From contig CAJBFN010000006.1 in assembly GCA_903952435.1 (NCBI GenBank), positions 1 to 51,979 on the forward strand: a stretch of 51,979 nt of DNA. Direction: 5' to 3'. Source of the DNA: an uncultured bacterium (lineage in GTDB: Bacteria; Patescibacteriota; Saccharimonadia; Saccharimonadales; Saccharimonadaceae). Made by a program: the position numbers and the translations under genes. The notes beneath the pieces were generated by a model that did not search any database, was not told the DNA's origin, and was given only the letters and a program-made list of their open reading frames with translations. Positions within the stretch are counted from its first letter, which is position 1. Each line of letters begins with the position of its first letter. Shown here in pieces: positions 9,925-18,105 of the stretch.

Positions 9925-10245
9925 TTAGCTAGTTGCGATAATAATTATCGTAGCGACTATAAATACCACCGTCATTTCAATCATTTTCTTCCAAAAAATC
10001 TTCTTACTTGGTACTGCTAAACAGAAAATAACGGCAGTCGATACCAGCGCCATAATATTAAGCAGTATTACCGTGATTACAGTAATGATGTTAATTTGGG
10101 TAACTTTTATCACGTTGGTAGCACCAACGAAAAAGAGTACTACTAACATAGTGCAAAATATGTTGACTGAAAACTTTACTATTTTGGAACGCCCCTCTAT
10201 CGACTCATAAATCGACGATCTTAACCTTTCCATTTGTCTAAACAT
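9925..10245 (-). CDS. Small membrane protein of unknown function (cassette 1)
   Basis: 106 aa, not recognised. About 20 hydrophilic residues at the N-terminus are followed by three hydrophobic segments (roughly residues 26-46, 50-72 and 83-104), with a KKIFWKK basic loop between the second and third. Start: AAGGAG lies 9 nt before the ATG at 10245; a TTG nine bases further upstream directly abuts the AAGGAG and is unlikely. The gene sits between inverted-repeat arms B1 and A1, so its mRNA could form a panhandle. It has no clear promoter of its own and may be read together with the upstream gene at 10422-10805. Confidence 0.65.
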   Translation of the reverse strand: MFRQMERLRSSIYESIEGRSKIVKFSVNIFCTMLVVLFFVGATNVIKVTQINIITVITVILLNIMALVSTAVIFCLAVPSKKIFWKKMIEMTVVFIVATIIIIATS

Positions 10246-10280
10246 CCAGACCAACTCCTTATAAAATATTCAGCGCTGCG

Positions 10281-10307
10281 CCTAAGACGTGCACTGTAAT
10301 AATCTGA
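10281..10307 (-). repeat. Inverted-repeat arm A1 (cassette 1, gene 5' side)
   Basis: Minus-strand TCAGATTATTACAGTGCACG, continuing TCTTAGG, partner of B1 (9831-9859). It overlaps a conserved element AATAATCTGAYTTNTTAAYG (plus-strand reading, 10298-10324) also found upstream of the genes at 10422 and 33510. Confidence 0.7.
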
Positions 10308-10330
10308 CTTGTTAATGTTCGATTTTAAAA

Positions 10331-10359
10331 TCAGATTATTACAATAGTGCATGTCTTTG
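10331..10359 (+). repeat. Inverted-repeat arm B2 (cassette 2, gene 3' side)
   Basis: TCAGATTATTACAATAGTGC followed by ATGTCTTTG; partner of A2 (10934-10959). It also faces A1 with only 23 bp between them, so A1 and B2 could form a local hairpin. Confidence 0.7.
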
Positions 10360-10380
10360 AGTTTTATGAAAAGCATTTTT

Positions 10381-10417
10381 GGCTCTGCTGACTGTGATAT
10401 CCAGCAGAGCCTTTTTT
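10381..10417 (+). terminator. Plus-strand terminator inside the minus-strand cassette array
   Basis: Stem GGCTCTGCTG/CAGCAGAGCC (10381-10390 and 10402-10411) followed by TTTTTT. The T run is on the plus strand, although neighbouring genes at 9925-10805 are on the minus strand. On the minus strand the hairpin is followed by AAAAATGC, so it should not stop that transcript well. Confidence 0.7.
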
Positions 10418-10421
10418 GCGG

Positions 10422-10805
10422 TTAAAGAAGATATGCCAAAATTCCTACCACGGCAGTTCCGATTATCCAGATTATCATCAATTTGTATGATGAATCTCTA
10501 GAAATCATAATTTCTTCGTTAGTGAATTTTTTGGTATTACTTTTCTTGAGTAAGTATATGCCTAGTTCAGTCAGGCACCAAACCCATACACCCATAAACA
10601 TCACGCATACAGACCAGCTTAGGTACTTCATCATCAAAAGGTGATGAAGTTTTTCAGATAACACCATTGTTATGGCGATATCTATTGCAAGTCCCAGTGC
10701 TACGGTAGCTAATACAACTATCAGCGTGGCTAAAAGTGCCACCCAGAGCATTAGCTGCTTTTTGAATTTTGACTTTTTAATAACCTTTTCCCGTAATTCT
10801 ACCAA
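10422..10805 (-). CDS. Small membrane protein of unknown function (cassette 2)
   Basis: 127 aa from a TTG start, not recognised. The N-terminus is basic (KKSKFKK), followed by hydrophobic segments at about residues 17-50, 66-90 and 108-127, so three or four membrane passes. A TGA codon sits two codons upstream of the TTG, so no longer in-frame start exists; GAGAGAG about 10 nt upstream is a weak binding site. Transcription probably comes from the consensus promoter at 11018-11046, with a leader of about 200 nt that contains repeat arm A2 and a possible 19-aa peptide. Arms A2 and B2 enclose the gene. Confidence 0.6.
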   Translation of the reverse strand: MVELREKVIKKSKFKKQLMLWVALLATLIVVLATVALGLAIDIAITMVLSEKLHHLLMMKYLSWSVCVMFMGVWVWCLTELGIYLLKKSNTKKFTNEEIMISRDSSYKLMIIWIIGTAVVGILAYLL

Positions 10806-10837
10806 TGTTATTCAACTCTCTCTCATTGCTAATTTTG

Positions 10838-10897
10838 CTATAACTTGGCAGCAACCAAGGATAGCGTAGCGGCGACAATTTTTATTATAATCGCCAT
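10838..10897 (-). CDS. Possible 19-residue hydrophobic leader peptide
   Basis: Short reading frame MAIIIKIVAATLSLVAAKL ending in TAG. A GAGGA site lies 7 nt before its ATG. The ATG is about as far from repeat element A2 as the cassette-1 gene is from A1 (about 66 nt from element centre), which argues it is a real start. It could be a leader peptide for the gene at 10422-10805 or a type I toxin-like peptide. Too short to judge by coding statistics. Confidence 0.35.
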   Translation of the reverse strand: MAIIIKIVAATLSLVAAKL

Positions 10898-10933
10898 TGC
10901 GCCATCCTCAGTATCAGCTCTAAATTAAAAAAA

Positions 10934-10959
10934 CATAGACATGCACTGTAATAATCTGA
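10934..10959 (-). repeat. Inverted-repeat arm A2 (cassette 2, gene 5' side)
   Basis: Minus-strand TCAGATTATTACAGTGCATG followed by TCTATG; partner of B2 (10331-10359). The conserved element AATAATCTGATTTTTTAACG starts at plus-strand 10950 and overlaps it. It lies about 50-75 nt downstream of the predicted transcription start, within the mRNA leader. Confidence 0.7.
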
Positions 10960-11017
10960 TTTTTTAACGATCTATCTATATAAAACAGCTCGAAAGCTAA
11001 TATAAATTATATTTTAA

Positions 11018-11046
11018 ATTATACACCAATTATGGCAATATGTCAA
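11018..11046 (-). promoter_or_regulatory. Consensus sigma-70-type promoter for the cassette genes
   Basis: Minus strand: TTGACA (11046-11041), 17-bp spacer, TATAAT (11023-11018); both boxes match consensus perfectly. The predicted start near 11011 gives a long leader. It is divergent from the rpsL promoter, whose -35 starts 15 bp away. Confidence 0.75.
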
Positions 11047-11060
11047 CTAGACAACAGAGG

Positions 11061-11089
11061 TTGCTTTATTTTAAGCGTTTTGTTATAAT
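11061..11089 (+). promoter_or_regulatory. Promoter of the str operon (rpsL)
   Basis: TTGCTT (11061-11066), 17-bp spacer, TATAAT (11084-11089) with an extended -10 TG at 11081-11082. Confidence 0.75.
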
Positions 11090-11095
11090 CACAGA

Positions 11096-11252
11096 TGAGT
11101 TTTCCCTTATCGGGTCGATGGATTATTGAATGTGTACAGATCCAACGATGCTGATAAGATGAAACAGAGAAGGCATGCTGAGCCTAATCTGTAAAAAAAC
11201 GGGCTTTTCTATGCCCGAAATTAATGATAAATAATCTCTTAAAGGAGTATTA
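11096..11252 (+). promoter_or_regulatory. Structured leader of rpsL-rpsG-fusA
   Basis: The predicted 5' leader is about 155 nt. It can fold a stem ACAGA...TCTGT enclosing GGC/GCC (about 11164-11193) and a second hairpin CGGGC/GCCCG (about 11200-11217) with no T run behind it. The position suggests autoregulation by S7 or S12, as in other str operons, but no known motif was recognised. AAAGGAG lies 6-7 nt before the rpsL ATG. Confidence 0.4.
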
Positions 11253-11666
11253 ATGCCAACAATTAATCAGTTAGTGCGTAAGCCACGCAAGATTGCGATT
11301 AAAAAATCGAAATGTCCTGCGCTTGGCAAGATTCACAATGCTTTGAAGACTCGTTATTACGAGCAAAATGCACCACTAAAACGCGGTGTTTGTATTCGTG
11401 TCACAACAAAAACACCTAAAAAACCTAACTCAGCACTTCGAAAAGTTGCTCGTGTTCGCTTGACGAATCAGCAAGAAGTTTGGGCCTATATCGGTGGCGA
11501 AGGTCACAACCTACAAGAACACGCAGTTGTTTTGGTCCGTGGTGGTCGTGTGCCAGATCTTCCAGGTGTTCGTTATCATATCGTTCGTGGCGCACTTGAT
11601 CTTCAAGGTGTTGCAAAACGTCAACAAGGCCGTTCAAAATACGGCACCAAGAAAGAGAGTAAATAA
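11253..11666 (+). CDS. rpsL: 30S ribosomal protein S12
   Basis: 137 aa; has the Gram-positive-style insertion near residues 25-42. The decoding-centre loop [12 protein letters not shown] is intact, with both lysines (K56, K57). The second loop reads [13 protein letters not shown]: proline (P101) takes the place of the lysine that is E. coli K87/K88, a classical streptomycin-resistance position. The aspartate that RimO methylthiolates in other bacteria (D102) is kept. The stop codon overlaps the rpsG start by one base (TAATG). First gene of the str operon, preceded by AAAGGAG. Confidence 0.98.
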   Translation: MPTINQLVRKPRKIAIKKSKCPALGKIHNALKTRYYEQNAPLKRGVCIRVTTKTPKKPNSALRKVARVRLTNQQEVWAYIGGEGHNLQEHAVVLVRGGRVPDLPGVRYHIVRGALDLQGVAKRQQGRSKYGTKKESK

Positions 11667-12145
11667 TGCCTCGTAAAACTACTGCTAGCTTACAACGAAA
11701 AATCAACGCTGATCGTAAGTATCAAAGTGTCATGGTCCAACGTCTTATCAATAAATCAATGATAGATGGCAAAAAACTATTGGCTGAACGAGCTGTTTAC
11801 GGCGCGCTTGAAATGGCTGCTAAAAAATTAAACAGCGAAAATCCACTAGAAGTTTTTGAAAAAGCTTTGAAAAATGTATCTCCATCATTTGAGGTTAAAT
11901 CTCGTCGTGTTGGTGGTGCTAACTATCAAATTCCATTCCCAATTCAGGGACATCGCCAGCTGCACTTTGCGTTTAGCTGGATGGTTAAATGTGCTCGTCT
12001 GCGTTCTGGTATGTCATATTCTCAACGCCTAGCGATGGAAATTGTTGATGCTTGTAACGAAACCGGTGGTGCCTTCAAAAAGAAGGAAGATACTCACCGA
12101 ATGGCTGAAGCAAACCGTGCCTTTGCACACTTTGCTCGCGCTTAA
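11666..12145 (+). CDS. rpsG: 30S ribosomal protein S7
   Basis: 159 aa, normal length. Typical S7 features include VGGANYQIP, RLAMEIVDA and the C-terminal helix KKKEDTHRMAEANRAFAHF. It initiates assembly of the 30S head and lines the E site. It overlaps rpsL by one base, so the two are translationally coupled; fusA follows after 39 bp. S7 is the usual repressor of this operon, which fits the structured leader upstream of rpsL, though no direct target site was identified. Confidence 0.98.
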   Translation: MPRKTTASLQRKINADRKYQSVMVQRLINKSMIDGKKLLAERAVYGALEMAAKKLNSENPLEVFEKALKNVSPSFEVKSRRVGGANYQIPFPIQGHRQLHFAFSWMVKCARLRSGMSYSQRLAMEIVDACNETGGAFKKKEDTHRMAEANRAFAHFARA

Positions 12146-12184
12146 AAACGATCTTAAATTAAAATTAATAAATAGGAAAATATT

Positions 12185-14272
12185 ATGGCAGAAAAACATT
12201 TTGACCTCGAGAATTTTCGCAATATCGGTATTATTGCCCATATTGACGCTGGTAAAACTACCACAACTGAAGCCATTTTGTATCGAACTGGTCTTTCGCA
12301 CAAAATTGGTTTAGTTCACGAAGGTGAAACAACAACTGACTGGATGGAGCAAGAGCGCGAACGCGGTATTACTATTACCTCGGCAGCTGTTACTTCGTTT
12401 TGGAAAGGCTGTAAAGTTAATATTATCGATACTCCAGGCCACATTGACTTCACGGCTGAAGTTGAGCGTTCTTTGCGCGTGCTTGACGGTGCTGTAACGG
12501 TATTTGATGGCAAGATGGGTGTTGAAGCTCAATCCGAGACTGTTTGGCGACAAGCTAATAAATATAGCGTTCCTCGTATCTGTTTTATTAACAAGATTAA
12601 CCAAATTGGTGGTGATTTTTACAAATCACTTGAGTCTATTCATCGTCGTTTAACAAAAAACGCTTTGCCAGTTCATTTGCCAATTGGTTTTGAAAAAGAG
12701 ATTAACGGTATCGTTGACCTAATTGAGATGAAATCTTACACCTACGCTGATTACACCGATCACGAACTAGTTGTTGGTGAAATTCCGGCTGACATGTTGG
12801 AAAAAGCTAAAAATGCTCGTAGTTTATTGGTTGAAGCTGCGGTTGAAGCTGATGATGAGTTATTTGAGCGATTCCTTGAAAACGGTGAAGATTCAATTAC
12901 AATTCCAGAACTAAAAGCGGCTTTGCGCAAACGAATCCTAGCAGGTGATTTTTATCTAGTTACTGGTGGCGATGGTCGTGGTGTTATTGTTGAAAAAGTT
13001 CTTGACCTTGTTGTTGATTACTTGCCATCACCACTTGATGCTGGCTCTGTATGGGGTCAAAATCCAAAGACTGGTGATGAAATTGAGCGTAAGCCAGAGT
13101 CAAAAGAACCTTTGGCTGGCCTTGCTTTCAAAATTGCAACCGACCCATTTGTTGGTCGATTGATTTTCGTCCGTGTTTATAGCGGTAAAATGGAAGCTGG
13201 TTCATACGTCCTAAACACCACAACTGGTGAAAAAGAGCGTATCGGTCGAATCGTCCGTATGCACGCTGACAAGCGCGAAGATATCGAATCTATCGAAGCT
13301 GGCGACATTGCTGCAGTTGTGGGCTTAAAAGGTACATTTACTGGTCATACTTTGTCTGATATCGCTCACCCAATTACACTTGAGTCAATTACATTCCCAG
13401 ATCCACCGGTATCAATTGCGGTTGAACCCAAATCTAAAGCTGATCAAGAAAAAATGGGTATTGCATTACAGCGCCTAGCTGAAGAAGACCCAACTTTCCG
13501 TATTCATACCGATCACGATACTGGCCAAACGATTATGTCAGGAATGGGTGAGTTGCACCTTGATATCTTGATTGATCGCATGAGGCGTGAATTTAAGGTT
13601 GAAGCTAATATTGGCGAACCTCAAGTTGCCTTCCGTGAATCTATCAAGGGTAACTCTGATGTTCAGGGTAAGCACGCCAAGCAATCTGGTGGTCGCGGTC
13701 AATATGGTGATGTTTGGATTAAGTTTGAGCCAAACGAACCGGGCAAAGGCTTCGAATTTATCGATGCCATTAAGGGTGGTGTTGTTCCTCAGGAATATCG
13801 CAAGCCAGTTGAAGCTGGTATCCGTGAAACACTAGAAGGTGGCGTTATCGCCGGCTATCCAGTAGTTGATGTTAAAGCAACTCTTTATGATGGTAGTTAT
13901 CACGATGTTGACTCTAGTGAACTTGCCTTTAAATTGGCTGGTTGCTTGGCGACTCGTGAGGGTATCAGACAAGCTAAACCGATTCTGCTTGAACCTGTTA
14001 TGCGCGTTGAAGTTACAACCCCGGAAGAATTCATGGGTGATGTAATTGGAGACCTTAATAGCCGTCGTGGACGAATCGAAGCTATGGAGGACTTAAATGG
14101 TGGCGCTAAGTTAGTAAAAGCCTTCGTTCCGCTTGCGATGATGTTTGGCTATACAACCGATCTTCGTTCAATGAGCCAAGGCCGCGCTGCTAGCACAATG
14201 GAACTTGCTCAATACGAGGAAGTACCACCAAATGTTGCCCAAGAGATCATAACAAAACGATCAAGCAAATAA
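12185..14272 (+). CDS. fusA: Elongation factor G with non-canonical G4 and G5 motifs
   Basis: 695 aa, five-domain EF-G. G1 [10 protein letters not shown]2 ERGITI and G3 DTPGH are normal, and domain II-V signatures ([19 protein letters not shown]) are present. The base-recognition motifs are not: G4 NKxD is NKIN (residues 136-139, Asn for Asp), and the G5 segment expected as CGSAF reads TGGDG (260-264). In other GTPases Asp-to-Asn at G4 weakens guanine and favours xanthine recognition, so GTP binding must be achieved differently or the specificity is changed. The reading frame is otherwise fully conserved, so this is not decay. Third gene of the str operon; tuf follows with its own promoter. 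Confidence 0.96.
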   Translation: MAEKHFDLENFRNIGIIAHIDAGKTTTTEAILYRTGLSHKIGLVHEGETTTDWMEQERERGITITSAAVTSFWKGCKVNIIDTPGHIDFTAEVERSLRVLDGAVTVFDGKMGVEAQSETVWRQANKYSVPRICFINKINQIGGDFYKSLESIHRRLTKNALPVHLPIGFEKEINGIVDLIEMKSYTYADYTDHELVVGEIPADMLEKAKNARSLLVEAAVEADDELFERFLENGEDSITIPELKAALRKRILAGDFYLVTGGDGRGVIVEKVLDLVVDYLPSPLDAGSVWGQNPKTGDEIERKPESKEPLAGLAFKIATDPFVGRLIFVRVYSGKMEAGSYVLNTTTGEKERIGRIVRMHADKREDIESIEAGDIAAVVGLKGTFTGHTLSDIAHPITLESITFPDPPVSIAVEPKSKADQEKMGIALQRLAEEDPTFRIHTDHDTGQTIMSGMGELHLDILIDRMRREFKVEANIGEPQVAFRESIKGNSDVQGKHAKQSGGRGQYGDVWIKFEPNEPGKGFEFIDAIKGGVVPQEYRKPVEAGIRETLEGGVIAGYPVVDVKATLYDGSYHDVDSSELAFKLAGCLATREGIRQAKPILLEPVMRVEVTTPEEFMGDVIGDLNSRRGRIEAMEDLNGGAKLVKAFVPLAMMFGYTTDLRSMSQGRAASTMELAQYEEVPPNVAQEIITKRSSK

Positions 14273-14284
14273 AGTAAAATACAC

Positions 14285-14313
14285 TTTACCTTATGCGGTT
14301 AAATCTGTATAAT
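14285..14313 (+). promoter_or_regulatory. Promoter of tuf
   Basis: TTTACC (14285-14290), 17-bp spacer, TATAAT (14308-14313). The start near 14320 gives a leader of about 65 nt with AAGGAG before the ATG. Confidence 0.7.
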
Positions 14314-14384
14314 GTCAAACATACGTCATAAGAGTAATAATAATGCTCTAATGCGAAAATTAATTAAAAAGGAGAACTAACCAA

Positions 14385-15566
14385 ATGGCAGATTTCGATC
14401 GAACCAAGCCACATGTTAACGTCGGTACTATGGGCCACGTTGACCACGGCAAAACAACACTAACCTCAGCTATTACTAACGTTCTAGCAAAGCGCCTTCC
14501 AACAGCAGTAAACAAAGCTGTTGACTACGCACAAATCGACAACGCTCCAGAAGAGCGCGCTCGTGGTATTACTATTGCGTCATCTCACCAAGAGTATGAA
14601 TCAGAAAAACGCCACTACGCACACGTTGACATGCCAGGCCACGCTGACTATGTTAAAAACATGATCACTGGTGCTGCTCAAATTGATGGTGCAATCCTTG
14701 TGGTTGCTGCAAACGATGGTCCATTACCACAAACTCGTGAACACGTTTTGCTTGCAAAACAAGTTGGCGTGCCAAAGATTCTTGTTTATCTAAACAAGAT
14801 GGACCTTGCTGATCCTGAACTAGTTGAACTAGTTGAAATGGATATTCGTGAACTTCTAGCTAAAAACGGATTTGACGAAGATGCTCCAATCATCAAGGGT
14901 TCTGCTACCAAAGCCCTAGAAGGTGACAAAGAAGCAGAAGATTCAATCATGGAACTAGTTGAAGCTTTGGATAGCTATATACCAGAGCCAACTCGTGATC
15001 TAGACAAACCATTCCTAATGCCAATTGAAGACGTCTTCTCAATTAAAGGCCGTGGCACAGTTGCTACTGGTCGTATCGAGCAAGGTATTGTCAAGCTAAA
15101 CGATCCAGTTGAGATTGTTGGTATTCGTGCAACTCAAAGCTCAGTTGTTACTGGTATTGAAGCTTTCAAAAAGAATCTTAACCAAGGTCAAGCTGGCGAT
15201 AACGCTGGTCTGTTGCTACGAGGCATCGAACGCGAACAAATCGAACGCGGTCAAGTTCTTGTAAAACCAGGCAGCTTAACTCCACACACTGAGTTTGAAG
15301 CTGAAGTTTATATCTTGAAAAAAGAAGAAGGTGGACGTCACACTCCATTTAGCAAGGGCTACAAACCTCAATTCTACTTCCGTACAACGGACGTTACTGG
15401 TGAAGTTGAACTTCCAGCTGACAAAGAGTTGGTTATCCCTGGCGACACATTGACATTCAAAGTTACACTTCTAGCGCCTATCGCTATGGAGCAAGGCCTA
15501 AACTTCGCAATCCGCGAAGGTGGCAAAACTGTTGGTGCTGGTGTTGTTACTAAAATTGTTAAATAA
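14385..15566 (+). CDS. tuf: Elongation factor Tu
   Basis: 393 aa, normal length. All nucleotide motifs are standard: [28 protein letters not shown] (Met for the usual Cys), NKMDLAD and [10 protein letters not shown]. Domain III ends with [15 protein letters not shown]. Delivers aminoacyl-tRNA to the ribosome. Its intact G4 and G5 motifs contrast with those of the neighbouring EF-G. It has its own promoter and a strong terminator, so it can be expressed above the rest of the operon. Confidence 0.98.
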   Translation: MADFDRTKPHVNVGTMGHVDHGKTTLTSAITNVLAKRLPTAVNKAVDYAQIDNAPEERARGITIASSHQEYESEKRHYAHVDMPGHADYVKNMITGAAQIDGAILVVAANDGPLPQTREHVLLAKQVGVPKILVYLNKMDLADPELVELVEMDIRELLAKNGFDEDAPIIKGSATKALEGDKEAEDSIMELVEALDSYIPEPTRDLDKPFLMPIEDVFSIKGRGTVATGRIEQGIVKLNDPVEIVGIRATQSSVVTGIEAFKKNLNQGQAGDNAGLLLRGIEREQIERGQVLVKPGSLTPHTEFEAEVYILKKEEGGRHTPFSKGYKPQFYFRTTDVTGEVELPADKELVIPGDTLTFKVTLLAPIAMEQGLNFAIREGGKTVGAGVVTKIVK

Positions 15567-15584
15567 TTTAAATATTTAACTAGC

Positions 15585-15613
15585 AAAACCCCGTCATTAT
15601 GGCGGGGTTTTTG
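15585..15613 (+). terminator. Terminator of tuf
   Basis: Stem ACCCCGTC/GGCGGGGT with one G-T pair and loop ATTAT, flanked by an A run and a T run. The next gene's -10 box starts two bases after the T run. Confidence 0.9.
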
Positions 15614-15628
15614 TTATACAATAAAGAT

Positions 15629-16120
15629 ATGAATGAATTAACCAAAAAAGCAAAAGAAATAGCCGAAAAATCCCATGATGGTCAACTTTATGGTACTGGT
15701 GAACTATATTTTACTCATCTTGAACAAACCGCAAGAATGGCAGAAAAGATGGGTTATTGTGATGAGGTGATTGCGGCCTGTTATCTTCACGATATAGTAG
15801 AAGACACTAATACGACAGCCGATGATCTATTGAAAGTATTTCCTAAACCGGTAGTAGATGCAGTAATTGCCGTCACATTTACTGGTAGTAATTCTGATAT
15901 AAAAATAAAACAAGCTATGTCGGATGTAATTGGGCATGTAGTAAAATTCTGTGATGCATCATGTAACTTATCAAATGCGATATTAAATGGTCCTCTTCAT
16001 GGCAAAAACTACAAAGAAGTAGTGTTAAAGCGTATGGGATACCTTGCAATGATGCTTCCGACGTTACCGACACCGGAGGTTATCGAAAGCTATCTATTAA
16101 AATCTTGCGGTAACGGATAG
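15629..16120 (+). CDS. HD-domain (p)ppGpp hydrolase-like protein (SpoT-HD/MESH1-like)
   Basis: 163 aa, a single HD domain. Residues fit the RelA/SpoT hydrolase fold: H30 in YFTHLEQT, H54-D55 plus E58-D59 in LHDIVEDT, and D109 with N113 in KFCDASCNL, the position of KxADRxxN in the family. No synthetase or regulatory domain is attached, as in small alarmone hydrolases (MESH1 type). It would remove pyrophosphate from (p)ppGpp or a related nucleotide. Start: the ATG at 15629 lies 8 nt after an extended -10 (TGTTATACA), so the mRNA is probably leaderless; an earlier in-frame start at 15599 lies inside the tuf terminator. Confidence 0.78.
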   Translation: MNELTKKAKEIAEKSHDGQLYGTGELYFTHLEQTARMAEKMGYCDEVIAACYLHDIVEDTNTTADDLLKVFPKPVVDAVIAVTFTGSNSDIKIKQAMSDVIGHVVKFCDASCNLSNAILNGPLHGKNYKEVVLKRMGYLAMMLPTLPTPEVIESYLLKSCGNG

Positions 16121-16228
16121 TATTGTGTTATAGTTGCTTGGTATTATTAATCATATCGACAACTCGGCCAGACGTAATAAAAGCGATTCGAGCACGAGGT
16201 TACGGTATAAACAACGAAGGAGCCTTAA

Positions 16229-16552
16229 ATGGCAGACAAGCAAGAACAGTCTTTGCGAATTCGAATTCGCCTAAAAGCCTATGATCATAAGGTTATTGAT
16301 CAATCAGCAAAACAAATTATTGACACAGCTATCCGAACTGGCGCTAGTATCGCCGGCCCAGTGCCACTTCCTACACGTCGTAGCACCTTTACCGTCGTCA
16401 AATCACCACATGTCTATAAACAAGGTGGTGAGGCATTTGAAATGCGCGTGCACAAACGCTTAATCGATATTACAAATGCAACTCCAAAGACAATCGATAG
16501 TTTGCAGAATATCAGCCTACCAGCTGGTGTTGACGCCGAAATTCGAATGTAA
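16229..16552 (+). CDS. rpsJ: 30S ribosomal protein S10
   Basis: 107 aa. Signatures: [42 protein letters not shown] and the closing [11 protein letters not shown]. Normally the first gene of the S10 operon, but here it is a single gene with its own terminator, and four bases short of 2.6 kb separates it from rplC. GAAGGAGCC precedes the ATG at a normal distance. A TATAAA at 16206-16211 may be its -10 box. Besides its ribosomal role, S10 (NusE) takes part in antitermination in other bacteria. Confidence 0.97.
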   Translation: MADKQEQSLRIRIRLKAYDHKVIDQSAKQIIDTAIRTGASIAGPVPLPTRRSTFTVVKSPHVYKQGGEAFEMRVHKRLIDITNATPKTIDSLQNISLPAGVDAEIRM

Positions 16553-16570
16553 TTTAAAATTTGCATAATA

Positions 16571-16603
16571 AATAAGCCCTATAATAAGGGCTTATTTTAT
16601 TTA
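16571..16603 (+). terminator. Bidirectional terminator between rpsJ and the small membrane gene
   Basis: Stem AATAAGCCCT/AGGGCTTATT with loop ATAATA, T-rich on the right and A-rich on the left; it serves rpsJ and the convergent gene at 16614-16814. Confidence 0.85.
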
Positions 16604-16613
16604 AATAATTAGT

Positions 16614-16814
16614 TTAAAGATTACTGACGGCGCGCAGAGTGTCAATTTGGATATTTAAAACCCACATAAACAGTATCGCTATTAAAGCTAATAAGATAAC
16701 CCAATATACAGTCTGTTCGGTGAACTGGAATGTCATAAAAGGTTTGTTGGTTTTACTAATTGCGAAGGATTGCATTTTTGCTGCCTTGCCTGATCGTTTT
16801 TTTGCAGTTGCCAT
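16614..16814 (-). CDS. Small single-pass membrane protein, unknown function
   Basis: 66 aa. A basic N-terminal third (KKRSGKAAK) is followed by one strongly hydrophobic helix at about residues 35-54 (VYWVILLALIAILFMWVL). An AAGGGGGG stretch 5-6 nt before the ATG is a good binding site. The size and layout resemble SecE or a small accessory membrane protein, but the SecE signature was not found, so no function is assigned. It is convergent with rpsJ. Confidence 0.6.
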   Translation of the reverse strand: MATAKKRSGKAAKMQSFAISKTNKPFMTFQFTEQTVYWVILLALIAILFMWVLNIQIDTLRAVSNL

Positions 16815-16911
16815 TAGGCCCCCCTTAATAATACTTAATGTTTTAATTATGCCTTAAATTAAAATTAAACACAAGAACTATAATTATTTTTAAAAGCGTA
16901 TAATATCAAAT

Positions 16912-18105
16912 ATGAGACTGGAAAGACCAAAAAAGAATAGAATATATCTAACTACTGTTATTATGTTAGTTTTCATTATTACCATATCTTATTTTTTATT
17001 TAGCCAAAAAGATAAGTCAAATACCATAAATAACACTAGCGACCAATCAGCTAGTATTGAAAAACCTGAACAAAATATCATTCATTTTGCAGCAATGGGC
17101 GATATGATGGCCCATGATACAATTATTGCCAACGCTAAAAGTGAAGACGGCTATGACTTTGCTAAGTTTTTTGCGAATATTAGGCCAAGTTATCAGGATT
17201 CGGATGTGGTTTTTTGTGATCAAGAAGGCTTAAGTTCAGGTGAAACATATGGTATAAGCGGCTACCCCTCATTTAATGCGCCGACTAAATTTGCCAAAGA
17301 CTTACAATCTGGTGCTGGCTGCAATCTAATTAATTTGGCCAATAATCATATGGGAGATAAAGGTGTCGACGCTATCAATGACACCATTAGATTATGGCAA
17401 GGGCTAAAACCACTCGGCTTTAGCGGTGCTAATTCAAGCAGCGATATGCAAAATCAGGTAAGTTATTTTGAAAAAAATGGCATAAAAGTTGGATTTGTTG
17501 CTTTTGCTGATTTTAATAATAATCAAGATACGCCTGACTTTGCAGTTAATAATTATCATGATGAAATCTTGGTTCGTAAATTAGTTTCTGATGCCAGGGT
17601 AAATGCTGATTTGGTCGTCGTTTCTATGCACTGGGGTGTTGAGGATTCAAATATAGTCAGCGCTGACCAGCAGGCACAAGTTGATCTTTTAAGTTCACTC
17701 GGCGCGGATGTGATTATCGGTACTGGCCCTCATGTCTTACAACGGGTTCAAGTTGCTAATAGAGATGACGGTAGTAAAACAGTTGTTTTTTACTCATTAG
17801 GTAATATGCTGTCATCACAGTTCCAAACCAAAGAATTGATTGGTGGAATCGCAAAATTTGATGTAACAAAAACAGATGACAATATAATAGTTATATCTAA
17901 CCTAGCTTTTGTGCCAACTTATATGCATTATGAATGGACAGCTATCCAAGAGGCTAATGGCGATTTGTTGGCTCGTAAAAATGCAATGATATATCTGTTA
18001 AAAGATTCTGCGGTGCCATTGTCTAAATCACTGCTAAATACGACTATTGAGGAGCAAAAACAGTATGTCGTGGATATTTTAGGGACGGATATTACAATAC
18101 AATAG
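16912..18105 (+). CDS. CapA-family metallophosphoesterase-like cell-surface protein
   Basis: 397 aa. An N-terminal membrane anchor (about residues 12-30) is followed by a CapA (poly-gamma-glutamate synthesis/PGA_cap) domain. Family motifs: GDMMAH, NLANNHMGDKG, SMHWGVED, GTGPHVLQ and FYSLGN. The domain faces outside by the positive-inside rule. CapA proteins function in capsule polymer synthesis or anchoring, but no other capsule gene is here, so the substrate is unknown. Leaderless: TATAAT (16899-16904) ends 7 nt before the ATG. The 3' end overlaps the convergent carboxypeptidase gene by 14 bp. Confidence 0.85.
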   Translation: MRLERPKKNRIYLTTVIMLVFIITISYFLFSQKDKSNTINNTSDQSASIEKPEQNIIHFAAMGDMMAHDTIIANAKSEDGYDFAKFFANIRPSYQDSDVVFCDQEGLSSGETYGISGYPSFNAPTKFAKDLQSGAGCNLINLANNHMGDKGVDAINDTIRLWQGLKPLGFSGANSSSDMQNQVSYFEKNGIKVGFVAFADFNNNQDTPDFAVNNYHDEILVRKLVSDARVNADLVVVSMHWGVEDSNIVSADQQAQVDLLSSLGADVIIGTGPHVLQRVQVANRDDGSKTVVFYSLGNMLSSQFQTKELIGGIAKFDVTKTDDNIIVISNLAFVPTYMHYEWTAIQEANGDLLARKNAMIYLLKDSAVPLSKSLLNTTIEEQKQYVVDILGTDITIQ

